From Variovorax sp. PMC12 (lineage in GTDB: Bacteria; Pseudomonadota; Gammaproteobacteria; Burkholderiales; Burkholderiaceae_C): a stretch of DNA of 64,000 bases. The translations under genes were made by a program, and so were the position numbers. The notes beneath the pieces are model-generated. The model was not told the origin of the DNA. It did not search any database and was given only the letters and a program-made list of their open reading frames with translations. The stretch covers positions 2,367,001-2,431,000 of the forward strand of contig NZ_CP027773.1 in the NCBI RefSeq assembly GCF_003019815.1, given 5' to 3'. Below, piece by piece: positions 18,321-26,849 of the stretch (position 1 is the first letter of the stretch; every line of letters begins with the position of its first letter).

Positions 18321-19007
18321 TTATTCGTTCTCGAGCATGGAGCGGATCAGCGGAATGGTGATCGCGCGTTGCGTCTGCAGGGCATAGCCGTCGAGCTGCG
18401 AGAGCAGCTCCATCAGGCTGCCGAGGTCGCGGCTGAAGCGGTGCAGCATGTAGTCGAGCACGTCGTCGGACAGCATCACGCCGCGCGCGTCGGCCGCCTG
18501 GCGCAGCACCGCGCGGCGTTCGCTTTCGCTCAGCACCTGCAGGTGGAACACATGGCCCCAGCCGAGGCGGGTGCGCAGGTCTTCGCGCAGCGGCAGGTCG
18601 GCCGGCGGCAAGGCGCCGGCGGCGACCACGCCGCGCTGCAGGGTCTGGGCGTTCACGAACCAGTTGAAGGCCGCGTGCTGCTGCACTGCGGTGTAGAGGT
18701 GGACGTCGTCGAGCAGGACGGCGCCCCAGCGCTCGTCGAACTCGGGCGGCTCCAGCAGGCCGGCGTGCAGCCAGCCCACGCTGGCGCCCTGCTCGCGCAG
18801 TGCGACACGCACCGATTCGAGCAGGTGGGTCTTGCCGCTGCCGCCGTCGCCCCACAGATAGGTCGGCACCGGCGAGTGCAGCGCGGGGCCGCCGGCGCCG
18901 CCCACCCACACTTGCAGGTGCCGCAGCGCCGCCTCGTTGGGGCCGGCAAAAAAGGCGTCGAAGCTGGGGCCCGTCGCAATGCCGATATCGAGCGCGAGCT
19001 GTTTCAT
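18321..19007 (-). CDS. hda: DnaA-homologous regulator of initiation (Hda)
   Basis: A 228-residue AAA+ protein that, with the DNA clamp, stimulates hydrolysis of DnaA-bound ATP and prevents re-initiation. The N terminus MKQLALDIG carries the clamp-binding motif. Walker A is GDGGSGKTHLL near residue 54, Walker B is VLLDDVH, and sensor/arginine-finger style sequence LREDLRTRLGWGHVF follows. It lacks the DnaA DNA-binding domain, as Hda does. An alternative ATG at 19022 would add MNLPG. It heads the hda-pcnB-folK run and is divergent from purM. Confidence 0.92.
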   Translation of the reverse strand: MKQLALDIGIATGPSFDAFFAGPNEAALRHLQVWVGGAGGPALHSPVPTYLWGDGGSGKTHLLESVRVALREQGASVGWLHAGLLEPPEFDERWGAVLLDDVHLYTAVQQHAAFNWFVNAQTLQRGVVAAGALPPADLPLREDLRTRLGWGHVFHLQVLSESERRAVLRQAADARGVMLSDDVLDYMLHRFSRDLGSLMELLSQLDGYALQTQRAITIPLIRSMLENE

Positions 19008-19043
19008 CCCGGGAAGGTTCATGGAGGGGGCCGCGAGGGCCCT

Positions 19044-19049
19044 TAAAAT
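19044..19049 (+). promoter_or_regulatory. Candidate -10 element for purM
   Basis: TAAAAT stands in the 141-base hda/purM gap, about 100 bases before the purM ATG. No convincing -35 is seen 17 bases upstream, so this is a weak call. Confidence 0.3.
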
Positions 19050-19148
19050 CGTGAGGAATTCTATCGGCCCGGCCAACATGGTTACCGGGGCCGCCTTCCG
19101 CTCCCTAGTCCTCGCATCCTTTCGCGTCCTTCCCGACCTCGACCAACC

Positions 19149-20189
19149 ATGACCTCCTCCACGCCCACCCCGCTCAGCTACAAGGACGCAGGTGTCGACA
19201 TCGATGCCGGCGACGCACTGGTCGACCGCATCAAGCCCCTGGCCAAGAAGACCATGCGCGAAGGCGTGCTGGCCGGCATCGGCGGCTTCGGCGCCCTGTT
19301 CGAGGTGCCCAAGCGCTACAAGGAACCGGTGCTGGTCAGCGGCACCGATGGCGTGGGCACCAAGCTCAAGCTGGCCTTCGAATGGAACATGCACGACACC
19401 GTCGGCATCGACCTGGTGGCCATGAGCGTCAACGACGTGCTGGTGCAGGGCGCCGAGCCGCTCTTCTTCCTCGACTACTTCGCCTGCGGCAAGCTCGACG
19501 TGGACACCGCCGCTGCCGTGGTCGGCGGCATCGCCCGCGGCTGCGAACTCTCGGGTTGCGCACTGATCGGCGGCGAAACCGCCGAAATGCCCGGCATGTA
19601 CCCGGCCGGCGAATACGACCTGGCGGGCTTCGCGGTCGGCGCGGTCGAAAAATCGAAGATCCTCACGGGTCAGAACGTCAAGCCCGGCGACGTGGTGCTG
19701 GGCCTGGCCTCGGCGGGCGTGCATTCCAACGGTTTCAGCCTGGTGCGCAAGGTGATCGAGCGCGCCGGCGCCGACCTTCCCGCCACGCTGGACGGCAAGC
19801 CCTTCCGCGAAGCCGTGATGGAGCCCACCCACCTCTACGTGAAGCCGGTGCTCGAAGCGCTGGGCAAGCACCCGATCAAGGCGCTGGCCCACATCACCGG
19901 CGGCGGCCTGCTGGAAAACATCCCGCGCGTGCTGCCCGAAGGCACCGCCGCCCACCTCAAAAAGGGCAGCTGGCCGCAGACCGAGCTGTTCGCCTGGCTG
20001 CAGAAGGTGGCCGGCATCGACGACATCGAGATGAACCGCACCTTCAACAACGGCATCGGCATGGTCGTGGTCATCGACGCGGCCGAAGCCGCCGCCTGTG
20101 CCGCCACCCTGCGCGCCGCCGGCGAGACGGTGCATGAGATCGGCGTGATCGCCACGCGCGGCGAAGGCGCCCCGGTGGTCGTCGGCTGA
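19149..20189 (+). CDS. purM: Phosphoribosylformylglycinamidine cyclo-ligase (AIR synthetase)
   Basis: A 346-residue enzyme of step five of purine synthesis, which closes the imidazole ring with ATP. Landmarks are SYKDAGVDIDAGD, LVSGTDGVGTKLKLAF, NDVLVQGAEPLFFLDYFA, LIGGETAEMPGMY, and HITGGGLLENIPRVLP. The length matches the family (about 345). The gene stands alone, divergent from hda and 51 bases before the AI-2E family permease. Confidence 0.97.
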   Translation: MTSSTPTPLSYKDAGVDIDAGDALVDRIKPLAKKTMREGVLAGIGGFGALFEVPKRYKEPVLVSGTDGVGTKLKLAFEWNMHDTVGIDLVAMSVNDVLVQGAEPLFFLDYFACGKLDVDTAAAVVGGIARGCELSGCALIGGETAEMPGMYPAGEYDLAGFAVGAVEKSKILTGQNVKPGDVVLGLASAGVHSNGFSLVRKVIERAGADLPATLDGKPFREAVMEPTHLYVKPVLEALGKHPIKALAHITGGGLLENIPRVLPEGTAAHLKKGSWPQTELFAWLQKVAGIDDIEMNRTFNNGIGMVVVIDAAEAAACAATLRAAGETVHEIGVIATRGEGAPVVVG

Positions 20190-20240
20190 CCGCCGGCTGC
20201 TCCGTCCGATTCCCTGAACAGAGCACGCGACACCCACCGG

Positions 20241-21332
20241 ATGGCCAACAAGCCGCAACCCATCACCCCCGCCGTTGCGACGGCCCCCATCCAACGCCCC
20301 CCGGCCTCGCGCGGGGTGATCATCGCGAGCTACCTGCTGATGCTGGGCGCGCTCCTGCTGGTGATGTGGGAGCACCTGCTGCCCGGATTGCTGTGCGTGT
20401 GCATCGGCTTCCTGGCCACGCGCTGGTTCGCGCGCGTGCTCACGGGCGGCCTGCAGCGCATTCCGCCGCTCGGCAGGCGCCCTGAACGAGCCGGCGGCTG
20501 GGCCAACGTGCTGGCCGTGATCCTGGTGCTGGTGGGGCCGATCGCGCTGCTCACGCTGCTGCTGTCGCAGGCCCGCGAATACATCGTCGACGCGCCCGAC
20601 CAGTACCGCGAGCTGCTCGACTACACGGCGCGCACGGTGCTAGAGCTGCGCTCCAAGCTGCCCGGCGAGATCGCGGCCTACCTGCCCGAGGGCGCGGCCG
20701 AGATCCAGCGCGTGATCGCCAACTACCTGCGCGCGCAGGCCGGCTCGCTGGCCATGGCCGGCCGCGCCTGGCTGCACGGGCTGCTCTTTTCCTACGTGGG
20801 GCTGATCGTCGGCGCGCTGGCGGCCGTGGCGCATGCCGCGCCGCGCCGCATGCCGCTGGCCGACCAATTGCACCAGCGCGTGCAGACCTTCGGCGAGGCC
20901 TTCGGGCAGATCGTCGCGGCCCAGTTCTGGATCGCCGCCTTCAACACGCTGCTCACGGCCATCTTCCTGCTGTTCGTCATGCCGATGTGGGGCGCGCACC
21001 TGCCGTACACGCCGGCGCTCATCACCCTCACCTTCCTCGCGGGCCTGGTGCCCATCGTGGGCAACCTGGTGTGCAACTCGGTGATCACGCTGGTGGGGCT
21101 GTCGGTGTCGCCGGTCACGGCGGCGGCCTGCCTGATCTTCCTGATCGTGATCCACAAGGCCGAATACGTCATCAACGCCAAGGTGGTCGGCGCACGCACG
21201 CAGATGAGCGTGTGGGAACTGCTGGCCGTGATGTTCGTGGCCGAGGCGGTGTTCGGCCCGGCCGGGCTGGTGGCGGCGCCGCTGTACTACGCGTACCTGA
21301 AGAAAGAGCTGCAGGCGGCTGCGCTGGTCTGA
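20241..21332 (+). CDS. AI-2E family transporter (PerM/TqsA-type permease)
   Basis: A 363-residue membrane protein with six to eight hydrophobic helices. The pattern is that of the AI-2E transporter/PerM family: two N-terminal helices (ASYLLMLGALLLVMWEHLLP), a long periplasmic-type central segment (residues about 110-170), then VGLIVGALAAVAHAA, TFLAGLVPIVGNLVCNSVIT and GPAGLVAAPLYYAYLKKEL. The family name comes from TqsA; most members have no proven autoinducer role and many are linked to ion or sodium extrusion. Substrate unassigned. Its frame overlaps nothing, and it follows purM by 51 bases. Confidence 0.88.
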   Translation: MANKPQPITPAVATAPIQRPPASRGVIIASYLLMLGALLLVMWEHLLPGLLCVCIGFLATRWFARVLTGGLQRIPPLGRRPERAGGWANVLAVILVLVGPIALLTLLLSQAREYIVDAPDQYRELLDYTARTVLELRSKLPGEIAAYLPEGAAEIQRVIANYLRAQAGSLAMAGRAWLHGLLFSYVGLIVGALAAVAHAAPRRMPLADQLHQRVQTFGEAFGQIVAAQFWIAAFNTLLTAIFLLFVMPMWGAHLPYTPALITLTFLAGLVPIVGNLVCNSVITLVGLSVSPVTAAACLIFLIVIHKAEYVINAKVVGARTQMSVWELLAVMFVAEAVFGPAGLVAAPLYYAYLKKELQAAALV

Positions 21333-21460
21333 CCTGACCGCGCGCGCGATCAGCGATGTCCGGATCTGATCGATTCTGGTCCGGCACCGAGCGGCCCGCC
21401 GGCTGGCCGCACGAAAGAATCGGGGGCATCATCCACTCCGCACCCTTGCGAGCCGCCGCC

Positions 21461-22021
21461 ATGAAAACCTGTCTGATTGTGATCGACGCGCAGGAGTCGT
21501 TCCGCCATCGCCCCTACTGGAACGAAAGCCTGGCCGCCGCCTACCTGGGCGCCCAGAACGCCCTGATCGAAGGCTGCACCGCCGCCGGCCTGCCGGTCGT
21601 GCGGATCTTCCACACCGACGGGCCCTCGGACGCGAGCAACCCCTTCGCGGTCGAATCCGGCCATGTGCGTCCCATCGCCGGGCTGGCGCATTTCGAGGCC
21701 GCCGCCAACTTCACCAAGCACCGCCACAGCGCGCTGGTCAACAGCGGGCTCGACGTGTGGCTCACGCAGAACGGCATCGGCCGGCTGATCGTGAGCGGCA
21801 TCCGCACCGAGCAGTGCTGCGAAACCACCACCCGCCACGCGTCCGACCTGGGCTGGCAGGTCGACTACGTGACCGACGCCACCCTGACCTTCGACATGGT
21901 GCAGCCTGACGGCAGGCCGCTGTCGGCCGCCGACATCAAGGCCCGCACCGCGACCGTGCTGCATGGCCGCTTCGCCACCGTCTGCACCGTGGCGCAGGCG
22001 CTGGAACGGGCCGTGGCATGA
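21461..22021 (+). CDS. Isochorismatase-family cysteine hydrolase
   Basis: A 186-residue hydrolase of the isochorismatase/nicotinamidase fold. The Asp nucleophile partner is in LIVIDAQESF, Lys in FTKHRHSAL, and the catalytic Cys in IVSGIRTEQCCETTTRHASDLGW. The cis-peptide bond region is normal. The substrate is unknown. The ATG at 21461 fits the fold start; upstream in-frame sequence is not conserved-looking. Its stop overlaps the DJ-1 gene start as ATGA, so these two and the following GlxA-type regulator form an operon. Confidence 0.9.
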   Translation: MKTCLIVIDAQESFRHRPYWNESLAAAYLGAQNALIEGCTAAGLPVVRIFHTDGPSDASNPFAVESGHVRPIAGLAHFEAAANFTKHRHSALVNSGLDVWLTQNGIGRLIVSGIRTEQCCETTTRHASDLGWQVDYVTDATLTFDMVQPDGRPLSAADIKARTATVLHGRFATVCTVAQALERAVA

Positions 22022-22644
22022 GCACCCTGCGCGTAGTGATCCTGGCGTTCGACGGCGTGGAGGCGCTCGATTTCGCCGGCCCCTTCGAGGTCTTCACCAC
22101 CGCGAGCCGCGTCAGCCAGCGGATGCGACCGGGCACTGCCGCGCCCTTCGAGGTGGTCTCGGCGGCCCTGGGCCAGACGGTGCAGGCGCGCGCCGGCCTG
22201 CAACTGCTGGCCAATCACACGCTGGCAGACAGCCCGCAAGCCGACGTGCTGGTCGTTCCCGGCGGCGTGGTCGACGCGCCGCTGGCGAGCCCCGACACCC
22301 TGCGCTGGATCGCCCGCAACGCGGCCGGCGCGCAGGTGGTCGCCTCGGTCTGCACCGGCGTCTTCCTGCTGGCCGCCAGCGGCGTGGTCACCAGCGACGC
22401 CGTCACCACGCACTGGGAAGACATCGCCGACCTGCGCGCGCAGTTCCCCGCGCTGAACGTGCGCGAAGACCTGCGCTGGGTTGATACCGGGCGCATCGTC
22501 AGCTCGGCCGGCATCAGCGCCGGCATCGACATGAGCCTGCACCTCGTGGAGCGCCTGGCCGGCCGCGAACTGGCCGAGCGCACCGCGCGCCAGATGGACT
22601 ACGCATGGACCCGCAACCCCGCCGGCACCAGCCCATCCGCGTAG
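22018..22644 (+). CDS. DJ-1/PfpI-family protein
   Basis: A 208-residue single-domain glutamine-amidotransferase-like protein. The fold start is RVVILAFDGVEALDFAGPFE, with the elbow Cys in VVASVCTGVFLLAASGV and DTGRIVSSAGISAGIDMSLHLVE near the end. Members include isonitrile hydratases (InhA type) and proteins of unknown action; the FDGVEALDFAGPFEVF start is shared with isonitrile hydratase-like proteins. It is coupled to the isochorismatase-like gene (four-base overlap) and overlaps the regulator gene by 40 bases. Confidence 0.88.
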   Translation: MSTLRVVILAFDGVEALDFAGPFEVFTTASRVSQRMRPGTAAPFEVVSAALGQTVQARAGLQLLANHTLADSPQADVLVVPGGVVDAPLASPDTLRWIARNAAGAQVVASVCTGVFLLAASGVVTSDAVTTHWEDIADLRAQFPALNVREDLRWVDTGRIVSSAGISAGIDMSLHLVERLAGRELAERTARQMDYAWTRNPAGTSPSA

Positions 22645-23609
22645 TTTTCGTCCTGCTGCCCGGCAGCTTGGTGCTCGACTGGGCCGGCCCGGCCGAGGCA
22701 CTGCGCATCGCCAACCAGCGGCTGCGGGCCATGGGCCAGCCCGAGCGCTTCGCGATCGAGTTCGCAAGCCCCCGGCCGACCGCGATGGGCTCGGTCGGCG
22801 TCGCGCTTTCCGGACTCGCGCCGCTGCCGGTGCGGTGGGACGGCCCCGGCTGGGTCGTGCTGGTCGGACTGCCCGGCGACACCATCGCCGTCGACACCCC
22901 GGAGGCGCAAGACCTGCTGCACTGGCTGCGCGGCCAGCGCTTCGAGCGCGGCGGCCTGGAACTGGTGACGATCTGCGCCGGCGCCGTGCTGGCGGCGCAT
23001 GCCGGCGCGCTCGCGGGCCGTCGCGCGACCACGCACCATCATCACCTGGGCGAACTGCGCACGGTGGAGCCGCGCTGCGACGTGGTCGCCAACCGGGTGT
23101 TCGTGATCGACCCGCCGGTCTACAGCAGCGCGGGCGTGACGACCGGCATCGACCTCGTGCTGCACCGCATCGCAGAACTCTGCGGCGAGGCGCTGGCGGC
23201 GCAGGTCGCGCAGACCATGGTGGTGGCGCTGCGGCGCGGCCCGCAAGACCCGGAGCTGTCGCCCTTCCTGGCCTACCGCAACCACCTGCATGCCGCGCTG
23301 CACCGCGTGCAGGACGCGGTCAGCGAGCAGCCGCAGGCCGACTGGAGCGTGCCGCGCATGGCAGAGGTGGCGCATACGTCGGCACGGCATCTCACGCGGC
23401 TTTTCATGGAACATGCGGGCGTCGCGCCGCTGGCCTACCTGCGCAGGCTGCGGCTGGCGGTGGCGCAGCTCGCGCTGGCCTCCGGCGCCAGCGTCACGCG
23501 GGCGGCGGAGCAGTCGGGCTTCGGCTCCGACACGCAATTGCGCCGCGCGTGGCACCAGTTCGGCTTGCCGGGCTCGCCCTCGGAGGCCGGCCAGGCTTTC
23601 AAGGCCTGA
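22605..23609 (+). CDS. GlxA-type transcriptional regulator (DJ-1/PfpI domain plus AraC HTH)
   Basis: A 334-residue regulator. Residues 10-190 form a second DJ-1/PfpI domain (RVVFVLLPGSLVLDWAGPAE, LVTICAGAVLAAHAG, YSSAGVTTGIDLVLHRI), and residues 225-325 an AraC/XylS pair of helix-turn-helix motifs (MAEVAHTSARHLTRLFMEHA and GFGSDTQLRRAWHQFGL). GlxA-like regulators control catabolism of amino-acid-derived and quaternary amines. Here it follows an isochorismatase-like hydrolase and a DJ-1 protein, so local regulation of those two is the natural guess. The 40-base overlap with the preceding gene is read from the first ATG; no later start precedes the domain. Confidence 0.88.
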   Translation: MDPQPRRHQPIRVVFVLLPGSLVLDWAGPAEALRIANQRLRAMGQPERFAIEFASPRPTAMGSVGVALSGLAPLPVRWDGPGWVVLVGLPGDTIAVDTPEAQDLLHWLRGQRFERGGLELVTICAGAVLAAHAGALAGRRATTHHHHLGELRTVEPRCDVVANRVFVIDPPVYSSAGVTTGIDLVLHRIAELCGEALAAQVAQTMVVALRRGPQDPELSPFLAYRNHLHAALHRVQDAVSEQPQADWSVPRMAEVAHTSARHLTRLFMEHAGVAPLAYLRRLRLAVAQLALASGASVTRAAEQSGFGSDTQLRRAWHQFGLPGSPSEAGQAFKA

Positions 23610-23633
23610 GCTGCGGCACCCGGCGCCGGGCGT

Positions 23634-24926
23634 TCACCCGGCCATGCAGGCCCGCGCACGCGCGAGCAGCAACGCACGCTCGCGCGTGTTGCGCGTGAGC
23701 GCGGCGGCGCGGTCGAACTCCCTGCGCGCCTCGTCGCGGCGCCCGAGCTTGAACAGCAGGTCGCCGCGCACCGTCGGCAGCAGGTGGTAGCCCTTGAGCG
23801 CGGGCTCGTCCATGAGCGCGTCGACCACCTCCAGCCCCGCCGCCGGTCCGAATGCCATCGACAGCGCGACCGCGCGGTTGAGCTTGACGATGGGCGACGG
23901 CGCGAGCTCGGCCAGCGCGTCGTAGAGCGCGGCGATGCGCGCCCAGTCGGTTTCGTCAGCCGTGCGCGCACGGCCATGGCAGGCGGCAATGGCGGCCTGC
24001 AGCGCGTAGGGGCCGAGCGCGCCGCCGAGCGATTCGGCGCGTGCGAGCGCGGCCAGGCCGCGGCGGATCAGCATGTGGTCCCAGCGCGCACGGTTCTGCT
24101 CGAGCAGCAACACCGGCTCGCCCGAGGCGCCGACGCGCGCGGCGGTGCGCGAGGCCTGGATTTCCATCAGCGCGACGAGGCCGTGCACTTCCGCCTCCTT
24201 GGGCATCAGCTCGGCCAGGATGCGGCCGAGGCGCAGGGCCTCGTCGCACAGCGCGGGGCGCATCCAGTCGTCGCCGGCGGTGGCCGAATAGCCTTCGTTG
24301 AAGATCAGGTAGATCACTTCGAGCACCGAAGCGAGCCGGCCTTCCAGCTCGCGGCGGCGCGGCACCTCGAAGGGCACGCGCGCCTCGGCCAGCGTGCGCT
24401 TGGCGCGCACGATGCGCTGCGCCACGGTGGCCTCGGGCACGAGGAACGCGCGGGCGATCTCGTCCGTCGCGAGGCCGCCCATCAGACGCAGCGTGAGCGC
24501 CACGCGCGCCTCGGTCGACAGCACCGGATGGCAGGCGGTGAACACCAGCCGCAGCAGGTCGTCGCCGATGTCGTCGTCCAGCGCCGCATCGACCGCGTCG
24601 GCGAAGTCGGCCTGCGCCATTTCGTGCTGCGCATCGAACTCGCGGCCGATCTCGCCGGCCTTGTGCTCGGCCAGTTGCCGGTGGCGCAGGCGGTCGAGCG
24701 CGCGGCGCTTGGCCACGGCGGTGAGCCAGGCGGCGGGGTTGTCTGGCACGCCTTCGCCGGGCCACTGCTCGAGGGCGGAGACAAGCGCGTCCTGCGCCAG
24801 TTCTTCGGCCAGGCCCACGTCGCGCACCATGCGCGCGACGGTGGCAATGATCTTCGCGGACTCCATGCGCCACACCGCCTCGACGGTGCGGCGGATGGCG
24901 CCCTCGCGGCCCTCTTCTGCGGTCAC
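23634..24926 (-). CDS. ECF sigma factor of the ECF42 type (sigma-70 with C-terminal TPR-like extension)
   Basis: A 430-residue sigma factor. Region 2 lies in residues 15-85 (ARMVRDVGLAEELAQDALV, PAAWLTAVAKRRALDRLR), region 4 at about 115-170 (TLRLMGGLATDEIARAFLVP, EATVAQRIVRAKRTL), and then a helical extension of about 250 residues with EVIYLIFNEGYSAT, the hallmark of this group. ECF42 sigma factors lack a classical anti-sigma gene and are paired with DGPF/YCII proteins, exactly as here (the next gene upstream). The start is GTG at 24926 (VTAEEGREGAIRRTVEAVWR); earlier in-frame codons would overlap the partner gene. Target promoters are unknown. Confidence 0.87.
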   Translation of the reverse strand: MTAEEGREGAIRRTVEAVWRMESAKIIATVARMVRDVGLAEELAQDALVSALEQWPGEGVPDNPAAWLTAVAKRRALDRLRHRQLAEHKAGEIGREFDAQHEMAQADFADAVDAALDDDIGDDLLRLVFTACHPVLSTEARVALTLRLMGGLATDEIARAFLVPEATVAQRIVRAKRTLAEARVPFEVPRRRELEGRLASVLEVIYLIFNEGYSATAGDDWMRPALCDEALRLGRILAELMPKEAEVHGLVALMEIQASRTAARVGASGEPVLLLEQNRARWDHMLIRRGLAALARAESLGGALGPYALQAAIAACHGRARTADETDWARIAALYDALAELAPSPIVKLNRAVALSMAFGPAAGLEVVDALMDEPALKGYHLLPTVRGDLLFKLGRRDEARREFDRAAALTRNTRERALLLARARACMAG

Positions 24927-24954
24927 GGCGGCTCCCGCGATGCGCCGGGAGCTG

Positions 24955-25386
24955 TCAGCTGCCGGTCTTGCCGCGGGCCTCGGTCTCGGCGCGCAGGCGG
25001 TCTTCCTGGGCAAGCAGCTCAGGCGTCATGGCGTCGCCGAAGTCGGCGGCCTCGAACACCTGGCGGATCTCGATCTCGCCCTCCTGGAAGGGACTGCGCT
25101 TGATCCACTCGATGGCTTCTTCCTTCGACTTCACCTGGAACAGCCAGAAGCCGGCCAGCAGCTCCTTGGTCTCGGCGAAGGGGCCGTCGATGACGGTGCG
25201 CTTGGTCGGGCCTTCGCAGCGCACGCGCGCGCCCTTGGAACTGGGGTGCAGGCCCTCGCCGGCCAGCAGCACGCCGGCCTTGACCAGTTCTTCGTTGAAC
25301 TTGCCCATGGCGGTGAGGATTTCGGTGCTGGGCATCACGCCGGCTTCGGAATCGGCGTTGGCCTTGACCAGAATCATGAATCGCAT
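24955..25386 (-). CDS. YCII-related DGPF-domain protein, partner of the ECF42 sigma factor
   Basis: A 143-residue alpha-beta barrel-dimer protein. The N terminus MRFMILVKANADSEAGVMPS and the motif VIDGPFAETKELLAGFWLFQ contain the DGPF tetrapeptide that names the family, followed by KSKEEAIEWIKRSPF. A Shine-Dalgarno AGGAG lies just before the ATG at 25386. It is 28 bases upstream of the sigma gene on the same strand. In actinobacterial work on ECF42, DGPF genes are conserved neighbours and regulon members; its biochemical role is not known. Confidence 0.9.
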   Translation of the reverse strand: MRFMILVKANADSEAGVMPSTEILTAMGKFNEELVKAGVLLAGEGLHPSSKGARVRCEGPTKRTVIDGPFAETKELLAGFWLFQVKSKEEAIEWIKRSPFQEGEIEIRQVFEAADFGDAMTPELLAQEDRLRAETEARGKTGS

Positions 25387-25526
25387 GTCTTTTCTCCTGA
25401 AGTTGATGAGGCTGGGAGCCGCTGGAAACTGCTGCTCCTGTTCACACGTCGGACGAGCGGAAGTCGGATCGACACGGCGGCATCGATCTATCTGTAATTT
25501 TGTGTTTCCGGCCCCAGACGGTGGCG

Positions 25527-25955
25527 TCAGGGCAGGGAGCTGCAGAAGCGCAACACATGACCGTCGGGTTCGCGGATCGCGAATTCGCGCAGGCCCCAGG
25601 GCTGGGACACCGGCGGTTCGACGACCGTCACGCCGCGTTTCACGTAAGCCGCATGCAGGCCGTCGATGTCCTTGCCCACGTGGATCACGATTTCGCCGCG
25701 CCAGGGCACGGCCCCGCGGGTGTTGCACTGCCACAGCCGCAGGTAGACCGGGTCGCCGTAGCTGCGGTCGCCCTTCTTCACGCGGGCATAGCTGGGCGGT
25801 TCGCCGGCGATGAAGTCGAGCTCGAAGCCCAGCACGTCGCGAAACCAGCGCGCGGCGCGCGACACGTCCGACACCGGCAGCACCGGCTGCACGCCGTGGA
25901 ACTCATGCAGGGTGCCCAGGTCGGGCGCCGGGCTCACACCGGCCTTGGTGTCCAT
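25527..25955 (-). CDS. VOC-superfamily (glyoxalase/bleomycin-resistance) protein
   Basis: A 142-residue protein with the paired beta-alpha-beta-beta-beta units of the vicinal-oxygen-chelate fold. Readable elements are GVQPVLPVSDVSRAARWFRD, VLGFELDF, and the C-terminal VVEPPVSQPWGLREFAIREP followed by DGHVLRFC. These small VOC proteins include glyoxalase I-like enzymes, dioxygenases and drug-binding proteins; the substrate cannot be told. The gene starts two bases before the SirB1 gene begins its stop, so it is a separate, upstream-adjacent minus-strand gene following SirB1 with tight spacing. Confidence 0.82.
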   Translation of the reverse strand: MDTKAGVSPAPDLGTLHEFHGVQPVLPVSDVSRAARWFRDVLGFELDFIAGEPPSYARVKKGDRSYGDPVYLRLWQCNTRGAVPWRGEIVIHVGKDIDGLHAAYVKRGVTVVEPPVSQPWGLREFAIREPDGHVLRFCSSLP

Positions 25956-25956
25956 C

Positions 25957-26808
25957 TCAATTGGCCATGCGGCGCAGGGCGGCGACGCGCTCGGCGATCG
26001 CGTCGATGTCCAGGGCGTCTTCGGCCTTCGACAGGTAGGTTTCGAGGTCGCGCACGGCCTGCGTGGTGTTGCCCTGCTCGGCGTGCGCGATGCCGCGGTC
26101 GCGGTATTCGCCCCAGGCGCCGGGCAGCAGGGCGATCAGCCGGTCCTGCACGGCAATGACGCGCAGCCAGTCTTCCTGCGCGTGGTGCACCTCCTTCAGG
26201 TTGCGCAGCATGCGCGCGATGATCTCGCGCGAGCTGGCCGGCTGCAGGTACAGGCCCAGCGGCACATCGAAGTCGCCCACCAGGCCGTTGCTGCGCTTGT
26301 AGGGCTCGAGCCGCTCCCCGAGCTCTTCGCGCGACAGCGACTTGCCGGTGAACGGATCGATCACCACCTGCCCCTTGGGCAGCGTCACCTTGAGCATGAA
26401 GTGGCCCGGAAAGCCGATGCCCCGCGCCTGCAGGTCCAGGCCCTGCGCCAGTTCCATCCACAGCACCGCCAGCGAAATCGGAATGCCGCGGCGGGTGCGC
26501 AGCACGGCGTTCAGGTAGCTGTTGTCGGGGTCGTAGTAGTCGTTGAGGTTGCCGCCGAAGTTCAGGTCGTTGAAGAAGAACTGGTTCAGCGCGCGCAACC
26601 GCGCCAGCGGGGCCGCGTCGGCCGGCAGGCGGCGCTTCAGGCGGGCCAGGAGCTGGTCGACGTCGCCCAGCACCTGCTGCACGTCGAGGTCGGGGTACTC
26701 GTCCTGCGCCAGGCTGGCGGCGGCTTCGAGCAGCGGAAAGTGATCGTCGCTGCGGACCAGCGATTCGAAATACTCCAGCGCGGAGGGAACCTGAAAGCTG
26801 AACGTCAT
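25957..26808 (-). CDS. SirB1-family protein (transglutaminase-like plus TPR)
   Basis: A 283-residue cytoplasmic protein. Residues 40-190 form the transglutaminase-like SirB1 domain (LRALNQFFFNDLNFGGNLND, LRTRRGIPISLAVLWMELAQ, GIGFPGHFMLKV, VVIDPFTGKSLSREEL), and the C-terminal 80 residues form a TPR pair (LPGAWGEYRDRGIAHAEQGN). The family accompanies peptide-release-factor or murJ loci in many proteobacteria, without a proven function. It lies 42 bases downstream of murJ on the same strand and one base upstream of the VOC gene, suggesting a murJ-sirB1-VOC transcript. Confidence 0.88.
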   Translation of the reverse strand: MTFSFQVPSALEYFESLVRSDDHFPLLEAAASLAQDEYPDLDVQQVLGDVDQLLARLKRRLPADAAPLARLRALNQFFFNDLNFGGNLNDYYDPDNSYLNAVLRTRRGIPISLAVLWMELAQGLDLQARGIGFPGHFMLKVTLPKGQVVIDPFTGKSLSREELGERLEPYKRSNGLVGDFDVPLGLYLQPASSREIIARMLRNLKEVHHAQEDWLRVIAVQDRLIALLPGAWGEYRDRGIAHAEQGNTTQAVRDLETYLSKAEDALDIDAIAERVAALRRMAN

Positions 26809-26849
26809 GTGTCTTTGTAGAGGAGCCCGCCGGGGGCGTCAAGGCGTGT

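Noticed and set aside
23620..23631. CCCGGCGCCGGG palindrome between the GlxA-type and ECF42 genes
   Set aside because: Too short, no T run, and easily explained by base composition.
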